This document shows, piece after piece, positions 1-5,097 of a stretch of DNA of 8,795 nt. The notes under the pieces were generated by a model that saw only the letters and a program-made list of their open reading frames with translations, was not told the DNA's origin and did not search any database. Each line of letters starts with the position of its first letter. Position 1 is the first letter of the stretch. The stretch spans positions 1-8,795 of the forward strand of contig CAJUEB010000068.1 of assembly GCA_910585135.1 (NCBI GenBank), given 5' to 3'. This stretch comes from an uncultured Eubacteriales bacterium (lineage in GTDB: Bacteria; Bacillota; Clostridia; Peptostreptococcales; Anaerovoracaceae). A program made the position numbers and the translations under genes.

Positions 1-63
1 ATTGACGGAATATCAATAAAGTTTACGCCTGAAAGAAAATTGGTACAGTACGTTTCGCTATTA

Positions 64-79
64 TGGCATTAAATTTGCA
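64..79 (+). promoter_or_regulatory. Sigma-54 (-24/-12) promoter upstream of the grdX block
   Basis: TGGCAT at 64-69, five bases, then TTGCA at 75-79. The invariant GG (65-66) and GC (77-78) are separated by exactly 10 bases, which matches the sigma-54 consensus TGGCAC-N5-TTGCW with one mismatch. Transcription would start near position 90 and leave an untranslated leader of about 440 bases before grdX. A second site of the same type precedes the component B operon at 3698, and an activator fragment of the sigma-54 class lies between them, so a shared regulatory system is plausible. Inferred from sequence match and position only. Confidence 0.65.
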
Positions 80-246
80 TTACAATAACATAATAGAATC
101 GTAAGAATCGATAGAGCGCGGGCGCTTAGTCTGTATGGGTTTTGCTTTTTCGCTTTGTATGTAAGCGAAGATAATTGCCTGGTCGGACAGTCGAGGGTTT
201 GCTTCGGGAAATTTCTTTGTTGGCGGTTTGGCATGAATGCAAAAAA

Positions 247-341
247 GCAAGCGGTTTTGCTTTCATAAGATCGTTTGACGCGGAAAGGCAAGCAATTTTG
301 ATTCGATAAGGTAGTTTGATGCGGAAGGATAAGCCGTTTTT
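247..341 (+). repeat. Degenerate 41-bp tandem repeat, about 2.3 copies
   Basis: A unit beginning GCAAGC at 247 recurs at 288, again with GCAAGC, followed in both by TTTTG and further on by GTTTGA and GCGGAA. A third, partial and more divergent unit begins near 329 (ATAAGCCGTTTT). The offset is a constant 41 bases with many substitutions. It lies in the untranslated leader of grdX and has no recognisable function. Confidence 0.55.
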
Positions 342-426
342 GCGCTGCAAGCCGATAGAAGGTCAGGTAAATGTGAAGCCGTCAGGGATCAAAGCCGGTG
401 CTTACGATGTCGATAAGCATTTGTAA
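319..426 (+). CDS. Possible 35-residue leader peptide or gene remnant
   Basis: ATG at 319 opens 35 codons ending in TAA at 424-426. The product begins MRKDKPFLRCK and ends YDVDKHL. A weak AAGG (307-310) lies 8 bases upstream. Composition looks protein-like, but the length is within what chance allows and the frame begins inside the tandem repeat, so it may be spurious. I do not recognise a family. Confidence 0.15.
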   Translation: MRKDKPFLRCKPIEGQVNVKPSGIKAGAYDVDKHL

Positions 427-536
427 GAGACGGGAAGCCTTGATTCTGTCAATTCTGCTTTGCCAGGCAATTTCAGTGGAATCGGTAAAACCGAAAGCAG
501 TGCAACAGAGAAATCACAAAACAGGGAAACATGATA

Positions 537-908
537 ATGAAATATACGCTCTTGACGAACAATCCTGCCGTCCGGGAACTGATTGAAACTGAGACAAATC
601 ACCATCTTTTCTTTGTAGATGGATCAGTACAGGCGGTGATATCAAAGTGTGAGGCGCTTTTTCTGCAAGGCGGCTATAAGCTGGCTGCCGACCCCCTGGC
701 GGGACGCAGGGCGCGTCCTTTTCCATATCTTACCCTCGTCTTGCAGGAAAGCAGCGAACCAGCCGATGCGGATGACTGGAACAGGATTGCCGATTACTCG
801 ACGCGAAACAGCCGGAGGATAGAAGAAAGCAAAGGCTTTAGCGAGCGGCTCAAACGTGATTATCAGGCACTGGATTGCTCGTTTACAAAAGCCGTCTTGA
901 AATTATAA
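537..908 (+). CDS. grdX: GrdX family protein
   Basis: A 123-residue protein of the GrdX family, a small protein of unknown biochemical role that typically opens glycine/sarcosine/betaine reductase gene clusters. The family's N-terminal pattern is visible: MKYTLLTNNPAVREL, then VDGS at about residue 30, and the tract GGYKLAADPLAGRRARPFPYLTLVL, whose DPL-G core and following hydrophobic strand are typical. I prefer the ATG at 537 over the one at 531: the only ribosome-binding-like sequence, AGGGA at 523-527, is 9 bases from 537 but only 3 from 531, and family members usually begin with M-K directly before the strand. No signal peptide or membrane segment is seen, so the protein is cytoplasmic. 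Position as first gene after the sigma-54 promoter agrees with the usual order grdX-trxB-trxA. Confidence 0.85.
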   Translation: MKYTLLTNNPAVRELIETETNHHLFFVDGSVQAVISKCEALFLQGGYKLAADPLAGRRARPFPYLTLVLQESSEPADADDWNRIADYSTRNSRRIEESKGFSERLKRDYQALDCSFTKAVLKL

Positions 909-937
909 ATACAGCTGCCGGAGTGATTTATTGTTAG

Positions 938-1061
938 AACGGTTCGTTGTCAGAATGACTAGTGCCGGAATGGTTCGTTATCGCAATGGCTAATGCTGGA
1001 GGGATAGTAGCGACAATGGCCAATTGCCAGAGCGGCAATAACAGGAACGGGTAATTGCCAA
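938..1061 (+). repeat. Four degenerate copies of a 31-bp tandem repeat
   Basis: Units at 938-968, 969-999, 1000-1030 and 1031-1061 are each exactly 31 bases. Copies 1 and 2 agree best (AACGGTTCGTTGTC and AATGGTTCGTTATC, ending GTGCCGG and ATGCTGG). Copies 2 and 3 share CAATGG and a TGC near the end, and copies 3 and 4 share AATTGCCA. The unit is not a multiple of three and no frame runs through it, so it is non-coding. It fills the spacer between grdX and the trxB stump. Confidence 0.65.
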
Positions 1062-1091
1062 AAAGAAAAACAGCAGAAAGGACAAGCAGGA

Positions 1092-1181
1092 ATGGACAAA
1101 GTTTATGACGTGATTATCATCGGCGCAGGCCCGGCTGGCCTTGCGGCAGGGCTGTATGCAGGGCGGAAAGTATCTCGATGA
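1092..1181 (+). pseudogene. trxB: Thioredoxin reductase, N-terminal stump only
   Basis: ATG at 1092 begins MDKVYDVIIIGAGPAGLAAG, then LYAGR: the first beta strand and the GxGxxG FAD-binding turn of a flavin-dependent thioredoxin reductase, matching the extreme N-terminus of TrxB. After about 26 residues the frame reaches TGA (1179-1181), and the other frames do not continue the TrxB sequence, so about 280 residues of the usual ~310 are absent. A ribosome-binding-like AGAAAGGA lies at 1074-1081. In Grd clusters TrxB passes NADPH electrons to TrxA, and it normally sits between grdX and trxA, exactly where this stump lies. The pattern indicates an internal deletion rather than a point mutation. 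A working trxB would have to be elsewhere in the genome. Confidence 0.85.
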
Positions 1182-1411
1182 AAACGGGTGAGGGCATGGT
1201 TCGCTCGGCTGGTTGTTTCAGTGGGATCGGGGCTGCCTCGATTCTCTGACACAGCGGCAGCATGATATTTTGGTGCGTTACAGCCCTTTTGCGATCTGTG
1301 GGGAATCCAAGAAAATATTCGCTTCTCTCAGTGAGAATGGTCGTGGGATTTTGAAAGAATACGAATGAAAATAATCGTTATATCCTAGCAAGAAAAGAAA
1401 GGAAAATTACT
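1182..1411 (+). other. Unassigned stretch between the trxB stump and trxA
   Basis: This interval does not resemble the rest of TrxB. One + frame is open for 58 codons (1192-1368) with no ATG at its beginning. It starts after a TGA at 1189-1191 with GHGSLGWLFQWDRG and ends ILKEYE. It could be the C-terminal end of an unrelated gene brought in by the deletion that removed most of trxB, but I do not recognise the family. AAAGGA at 1398-1403 belongs to trxA. Confidence 0.4.
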
Positions 1412-1732
1412 ATGATTATCTGTGATAAAAAAACATTTGAACCTGAAGTATTGCAGACAGAAGGGCCGGTTTTGGTCGATTTCTTCGGAGACGGATGCGT
1501 TCCTTGTGAAGCGTTGATGCCCCACGTGGAGGCGCTTTCCGAAAAATACGGCGGCCAGATTAAATTCTGCAAGCTGAACATCACCTCCGCCAGAAGGCTG
1601 GCCATCGGACAGAAGATCATGGGCGTGCCAGTAATCGCCATGTATCAAAACGGCGAAAAGGTGGAAGAACTGGTCAAGGACGACGCCACGGCGGAAGCTG
1701 TGGAAGCGATGATTCAGAAATATATATCATGA
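1412..1732 (+). CDS. trxA: Grd-type thioredoxin
   Basis: A 106-residue cytoplasmic thioredoxin that supplies reducing equivalents to the Grd complex. The redox motif is GCVPC (Cys29, Cys32), replacing the usual WCGPC. The GCVPC variant is typical of thioredoxins encoded in glycine reductase clusters. The preceding strand VLVDFFGD and the later GVPV with the cis-proline Pro73 complete the fold, and the length is that of a full thioredoxin. The start is fixed by AAAGGA at 1398-1403, 8 bases upstream. Its normal partner trxB is reduced to a stump upstream, so it must be reduced by another reductase. The stop codon lies within a 24-bp palindrome, and grdA begins 38 bases after the stop. Confidence 0.93.
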   Translation: MIICDKKTFEPEVLQTEGPVLVDFFGDGCVPCEALMPHVEALSEKYGGQIKFCKLNITSARRLAIGQKIMGVPVIAMYQNGEKVEELVKDDATAEAVEAMIQKYIS

Positions 1733-1741
1733 TATATATTT
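1718..1741. repeat. 24-bp perfect palindrome at the end of trxA
   Basis: AAATATATATCA (1718-1729) is followed directly by its exact reverse complement (1730-1741). It covers the last codons and the TGA stop of trxA and ends just before the grdA ribosome binding site. As RNA it would form a roughly 10-bp AU stem with a CAUG loop. It may be an RNA-processing or stability element between trxA and grdA, or an operator. No T-tract of the intrinsic terminator type follows. Confidence 0.6.
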
Positions 1742-1770
1742 GATATTCTGGAAGAAAGGAGGTTATGAAC

Positions 1771-2232
1771 ATGGCATTGCTACAAGACAAGAAAGCAGTC
1801 ATCATAGGCGACCGTGATGGAATTCCAGGACCCGCTATCGCAGAGTGTGCGAAGAGCGCAGGAGCAGAGGTGGTTTTTTCATCGACCGAATGCTTCGTCT
1901 GAACGGCGGCTGGGGCTATGGATCTGGAAAATCAGAAACGGGTAAAAGAGTTTTATGACCAGTATGGAAAGGACGATTTGGTCGTTCTTTTGGGCGCTGC
2001 GGAAGGAGAAGCAGCAGGACTGGCAGCAGAAACCGTAACACTCGGTGACCCGACCTTTGCAGGACCATTAGCCGGAGTCTCGTTGGGACTCTCCGTATAT
2101 CACGTATGCGAGCCGGAAATCAAGGAAGAAGTTGACGACGGCGTATACGATGAGCAGATCAGCATGATGGAAATGGTACTCGATGTAGAGGACATCATCA
2201 GCGAAATGACTGCGATCAGAGATCAATTATAA
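1771..2232 (+). CDS. grdA: Glycine/sarcosine/betaine reductase selenoprotein A
   Basis: A complete 153-residue GrdA if the in-frame TGA at 1900-1902 is read as selenocysteine. The N-terminus MALLQDKKAVIIGDRDGIPG and the redox centre STECFVU followed by TAAGAMDLENQ (Cys41, Sec44) are close to known GrdA proteins, as is the downstream tract GDPTFAGPLAGVSLGL. GrdA is the shared component A: its Sec takes the carboxymethyl group from component B as a selenoether and delivers it to component C, after which the Cys-Sec bond is reduced by thioredoxin. The ATG at 1771 is preferred to 1765 because AAGGAGG (1756-1762) is 8 bases away rather than 2. An annotation that treats TGA as stop would call only the 104-residue C-terminal part from the internal ATG at 1918. 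Neighbours grdE and grdB, often adjacent, are missing. Confidence 0.95.
1900..1936 (+). promoter_or_regulatory. Selenocysteine codon and possible SECIS region of grdA
   Basis: TGA at 1900-1902 codes Sec44. Bacterial SECIS elements lie directly 3' of the UGA inside the coding sequence. The clearest small stem I can see is TCTG (1923-1926) pairing with CAGA (1933-1936), with a six-base loop that begins with G, about 25 bases after the codon. The stem is only 4 bp, so the structure is weakly supported. The Sec codon itself is well supported by the protein match on both sides. Confidence 0.55.
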
Positions 2233-2241
2233 TGAAAAGCA

Positions 2242-2258
2242 GGATGGGGTCGCCATCC
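2242..2258 (+). other. Small hairpin after grdA
   Basis: GGATGG (2242-2247) and CCATCC (2253-2258) form a perfect 6-bp stem with a 5-base loop, 9 bases after the grdA stop. The following bases (GGGCGGTTATTTT) are not a clean T-tract, so this is more likely an attenuator or RNA-stability stem than a full terminator. Confidence 0.35.
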
Positions 2259-2335
2259 GGGCGGTTATTTTCCGTTCCTGTGACGATCCTTTTCCTCGTT
2301 TTTTCCCGTGGCGGGACGATTAGGAGGAAAAACAA

Positions 2336-2938
2336 GTGGGAGGATATGCAGTATTAAAAGGCGCAAGCTATACGCTGGCGGTTATGCCGGGTATGGTCGC
2401 CCATAATGGAACGACGCAGACGACAGAACGGACGGTGACCCCGGATTCCGAATATTTGAAGGAACTGCCGAAGCACCTACGAAGCTATGAAGAGGCCTTG
2501 TCCTATTTGCCAAATCAGGTGTATATCGGCAACAAGACCCCAGATGATCTGGCCGCAGCGGCATTTCCATGGTATGACAAGAAAACAGAAGGACTGCGCC
2601 AGGGAAAATACGGTGAAATCATGCCGGAGGACGAATTCATTGGCTTGATGCAGATTTGCGATGTGTTTGACCTGGTAAAATTGGAGCAGTCTTTTGCAGA
2701 TAAGACACGAAAAAAACTTGAAGCCCATCCGTTGATTACTGCGGAGCAGGCGGCAATTTTAGATAAAAATGAAGAAACCCTGGAAGACATCAGGCGCTTG
2801 GTGGAAGAAGACCATGCCGAGCCGCTCTATTGTGAAGGTCAGCTTGTGGGCGCGGTGAAAAGGGCGCGTTTACCGGCGCTAGCGAAAAGGGACGGAAAGG
2901 ATACTTTGAGCTTGCGAACAAAGGCGTTCTTTTCCTGA
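2336..2938 (+). pseudogene. grdC: grdC (component C, beta subunit), N-terminal third fused out of frame
   Basis: GTG start at 2336 with TAGGAGGAAA (2321-2330) upstream. Residues 1 to about 177 match GrdC: VLKGASYTLAVMPGMVAHNG followed by TTQTTER, then LKELPKHLRSYEEALSYLPN, GEIMPEDEFIGLMQICDVFD and LVGAVKRA. After that the frame yields an unrelated tail ending FFS at TGA 2936-2938. A complete GrdC is about 500 residues and, with GrdD, converts the carboxymethyl group on GrdA to acetyl phosphate; its FabH-like core is lost here. The point where GrdC similarity ends coincides with the start of a sigma-54 activator read in the -1 frame, which indicates a deletion junction at about 2857-2867. grdD, which normally follows, is absent. 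The fragment is very unlikely to be functional. Confidence 0.88.
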
Positions 2939-3579
2939 ATGAAATCGGGGATATGCCTCTAAGCTTTCAGGCCAAATTACTGCGTGTCCTCCAGGAAAAC
3001 GAAGTGATGCGCATCGGCGGCAAGGAGATGATCCCGATCGATGTTCAGGTAATCGCCGCCAGCAACAAATCGTTAGCTGACAAAGTCGCCGCTGGGGAAT
3101 TCCGTTCGGATCTGTTTTACCGGCTCAACACCTTTCCGATTTTGATTCCGCCCCTGCGCGCCAGAAAACGAGAGATCGTTCCCCTGATCTATATGTTCGT
3201 GGATAGCTTTAACAGCAAGTACAAGACGAACAAAATGTTTTCGCTTAGCAGCTTGAATGTGCTACAGCGGTACGAATGGCCGGGAAACGTACGGGAATTG
3301 GAAAATCTGGTGGAACGGATCATCCTCACCTCCAAGGAGGATATCATCACGGATGAACATGTCAAGCAGATGCTCTTTTTCCCGAAAAGCGCAGAGGAGG
3401 ATGCCTCCTTGATGGAAGGCACACTAAAAGAAGTGATAGAAAAGACGGAAAAACGGGTGATCAAAAAGTATATGGAGCAATACCAATCCCCGACCGAGTT
3501 AGAACAAGCCCTTGGGCTTTCCCGGGCGACCTTGAACAGAAAAATACTAAAATACGGACTTCGAGAAAGCACCCGCTAA
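2857..3579 (+). pseudogene. Sigma-54-dependent activator, C-terminal half only
   Basis: In the frame through 2863 the sequence reads GAFTGA (2863-2880, the sigma-54-contacting loop), Walker B GVLFLNEIGDMP (2923-2958), sensor I VIAASNKS, the arginine-finger region FRSDLFYRLNTFPILIPPLR, sensor II WPGNVRELENLVE, and a Fis-type helix-turn-helix near the end (LEQALGLSRATLNRKILKYG). Missing are the Walker A motif and everything N-terminal to it, including any sensory PAS or similar domain. The frame has a stop at 2833-2835 and no proper start; the internal ATG at 2953 falls within the end of Walker B. It therefore cannot be a working activator. Its position directly before the sigma-54 promoter at 3698 suggests the ancestral protein controlled the component B operon, and perhaps the grdX promoter. 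Frameshifting from grdC is unlikely because no X XXY YYZ site lies in the grdC frame. Confidence 0.9.
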
Positions 3580-3608
3580 TCAGAAATGATTAGCGGGTGC
3601 TTTCTTTT
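3565..3608 (+). terminator. Strong intrinsic terminator at the end of the activator
   Basis: An 18-bp perfect stem (3565-3582 with 3587-3604), a GAAA tetraloop (3583-3586) and TTTT at 3605-3608. The activator's TAA stop (3577-3579) lies inside the left arm. It isolates the left block from the component B operon. Confidence 0.93.
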
Positions 3609-3631
3609 GAGCAGAAAAAATATGCATAAGG

Positions 3632-3697
3632 ATTGACTTTCTCTATGGAAACCAGTAATTGCAATCCGTTTTAGCAATCATACCCCAATTGAAAACA
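3632..3697 (+). promoter_or_regulatory. Candidate upstream activator region
   Basis: Between the terminator and the sigma-54 promoter there is an interrupted inverted repeat, GGATTG (3630-3635) with CAATCC (3662-3667), and GCAATC occurs twice (3661 and 3674). ATTGAC begins at 3632, 66 bases before the -24 element; the same six bases begin at position 1, 63 bases before the other -24 element. These are plausible activator-binding features, but short and possibly coincidental. Confidence 0.3.
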
Positions 3698-3712
3698 TGG
3701 CACGATACTTGC
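3698..3712 (+). promoter_or_regulatory. Sigma-54 (-24/-12) promoter of the component B operon
   Basis: TGGCACGATACTTGC: TGGCAC at 3698-3703, five bases, TTGC at 3709-3712, a full match to the sigma-54 core with GG and GC 10 bases apart. Transcription would start near 3724, about 95 bases before the first gene. Expression would need an AAA+ activator, and the one encoded immediately upstream is truncated. Confidence 0.88.
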
Positions 3713-3803
3713 GTTATGGTTAATATGGGCAATCAAAACAAACAATATAAGCAGATAACGAATAAGCGAATCAAGTGAATTGCTGCTATTTCATGTGAAA
3801 AGC

Positions 3804-3813
3804 AGGGAGGTGG
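3804..3813 (+). promoter_or_regulatory. Ribosome binding site that decides a TTG start
   Basis: AGGGAGG at 3804-3810 is 7 bases from TTG 3818 and 16 bases from the next in-frame ATG at 3827, so TTG is the better start. Confidence 0.75.
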
Positions 3814-3817
3814 TTGT

Positions 3818-5080
3818 TTGAGAGAAATGAATTTGAAGCTGGATATTATAGAAATAAAAGACGTTTGCTTTGGCGATCAAAATAAAATCAGCGATGGCGT
3901 ATTACAGGTCGATAAAGCAGGGCTTTTGGACTATATATCCGATCCAGTATTTACGAAGCTGGATGCTGTATTGGCTAAACCGGGTGAATCCGTCCGGATC
4001 ATTCCGGTCAAGGATGTGATTGAGCCTAGAATCAAGGAAGCGCCGGACGGCGGGTACTTTCCCGGTTATTTCGGTAAGTTCGAAACCTGCGGGGACGGCG
4101 TGACTAAAGTGCTGCGGGGTGCTGCCGTGGTAACGACAGGAACGATCGTCGGATTTCAGGAAGGCGTAATCGATATGTCGGGCATCGGCGCACAGTATAC
4201 GCAGTTTTCAAAGCTGAATAACATTGTCATCGTGGCGGACGTGAAGGAAGGCCTTCACCCAGCGGAGCATGAAGCGGCCGTGCGGATAGCGGGGATTAAA
4301 GCCGCCCATTACATTGCACACGCGGGGCTTGAGATGAAAGCCGACTATACGAAAGAATACTGTCTGTCAAAGCCGGAAAAGGAGCTGCCAAAAGTAGCAA
4401 TCATGTACATAATCATGGCACAGGGTCTTTTGCATGATAATTATGTGTATGGCATCGACGCCAAAAAGCTCCATACGATGCTGCTGCATCCAAATGAGGT
4501 ATTTGACGGTGCGATTGTAAACGGCAACTGCGTTGTCGCTGGAGATAAGCACACGACCTATGATCACCAGAACAGCCCTCTCGTGAAAGAGATGTTTAAA
4601 AGGCATGGGAAAACGCTGGATTTCAAAGGACTGATCGTCGTGCCGACTTATCCGGGGCTTGCGGACAAGCAGCGGTGCTGTGAATCTGCCGTGAAAATGG
4701 CAAGGCTTCTTGATTTGGACGGCGTATGCATCCCGGAAGAGGGCGGCGGCAACCCGGAAGCTGATTTGATGATGATTTGCAGGGGATGTGAACATTACGA
4801 CATTAAAACTGTGATGATGCTGGGGCCTGACGGTGTGGAAGAGCCAGTCGCCGATACGACGCCGGAGGCTGATGCGGTCATCAATGTCGGTGATTGCAAT
4901 GAATATATCATCGTTCCGCCGATGGAGAAGATCATCGGCGACCAGGAGCAGATCAAGGTGATGTCCGGCGGGGCAGAAACCAGCATTCAGGCGGACGGTG
5001 GAATGCGGATCTCCCTGTCTGCGATTATCGGTTCTGTGAATGGATTTGGAAATTCTAATATGAGTTCTTATGTGCGATAG
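3818..5080 (+). CDS. Glycine/sarcosine/betaine reductase component B, alpha/beta proprotein (GrdE/G/I family)
   Basis: A 420-residue member of the family that is cleaved into alpha and beta subunits with a pyruvoyl group formed from the cysteine at the cut. The processing site is visible as NGNCVVAGDK with Asn237 and Cys238; the pyruvoyl carbonyl binds the substrate amine. Other family marks are PVKDVIEPR, then VVTTGTIVGFQEGVIDMSG, the tract AQGLLHDNYVYGIDAKK and the C-terminal PPMEKIIGD. Length is that of the family. GrdE sequences I recall have a second Cys shortly after the processed one (NCVSACDK); this protein has Gly there. It is clearly not a standard GrdE, but I cannot decide between sarcosine (GrdG), betaine (GrdI) and another N-substituted substrate. 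The gamma subunit gene follows after 17 bases in the same operon. Confidence 0.92.
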   Translation: MREMNLKLDIIEIKDVCFGDQNKISDGVLQVDKAGLLDYISDPVFTKLDAVLAKPGESVRIIPVKDVIEPRIKEAPDGGYFPGYFGKFETCGDGVTKVLRGAAVVTTGTIVGFQEGVIDMSGIGAQYTQFSKLNNIVIVADVKEGLHPAEHEAAVRIAGIKAAHYIAHAGLEMKADYTKEYCLSKPEKELPKVAIMYIIMAQGLLHDNYVYGIDAKKLHTMLLHPNEVFDGAIVNGNCVVAGDKHTTYDHQNSPLVKEMFKRHGKTLDFKGLIVVPTYPGLADKQRCCESAVKMARLLDLDGVCIPEEGGGNPEADLMMICRGCEHYDIKTVMMLGPDGVEEPVADTTPEADAVINVGDCNEYIIVPPMEKIIGDQEQIKVMSGGAETSIQADGGMRISLSAIIGSVNGFGNSNMSSYVR

Positions 5081-5081
5081 G

Positions 5082-5090
5082 AAAGGAGGA
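5082..5090 (+). promoter_or_regulatory. Ribosome binding site for the TTG-started gamma subunit
   Basis: AAAGGAGGA at 5082-5090 is 7 bases from TTG 5098. The ATG at 5091 and GTG at 5093 are out of frame. Translation from TTG gives the expected family N-terminus MRIVHYINQFFGQIGG. Confidence 0.8.
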
Positions 5091-5097
5091 ATGTGCG

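Larger units (their letters stand above)
90..530 (+). other. Long leader between the sigma-54 promoter and grdX
   Basis: No convincing gene is visible in this stretch. Open frames on the minus strand and a + frame overlapping grdX look like chance frames. I saw no recognisable riboswitch core; in particular there is no obvious tandem glycine aptamer. The interval contains the 41-bp tandem repeat at 247-341 and a 35-codon open frame at 319-426, listed separately. Confidence 0.5.

Noticed and set aside
247..341. CRISPR-like array (also considered for 938-1061)
   Set aside because: Units are directly adjacent without spacers and differ from one another; they are degenerate tandem repeats.
61..350. 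Minus-strand open frames of 74-76 codons in the leader
   Set aside because: They overlap each other and the tandem repeat, have no ribosome binding site, and resemble no family.
90..530. A glycine riboswitch in the long leader
   Set aside because: I looked for the tandem aptamer core and saw none; the structure present is a degenerate tandem repeat.
1162..1368. TGA 1189 read as a third selenocysteine codon
   Set aside because: There is no recognised family on either side, no start codon with a ribosome binding site, and the upstream part overlaps the trxB stump in another frame.
1918..2232. A separate 104-residue gene starting at ATG 1918
   Set aside because: It is the C-terminal part of grdA downstream of the selenocysteine codon; the upstream frame matches GrdA to its start at 1771.
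2857..2938. Programmed -1 frameshift making a real GrdC-activator fusion protein
   Set aside because: No X XXY YYZ slippery heptamer lies in the grdC reading frame (the AAAGGGC there is in the activator's own phase), and a fusion lacking Walker A would serve neither function. A deletion explains it better.
2953..3579. A free-standing 208-residue regulator starting at ATG 2953
   Set aside because: The GAFTGA loop and most of Walker B are encoded upstream in the same frame, and no ribosome binding site precedes 2953; it is an internal methionine of a truncated activator.
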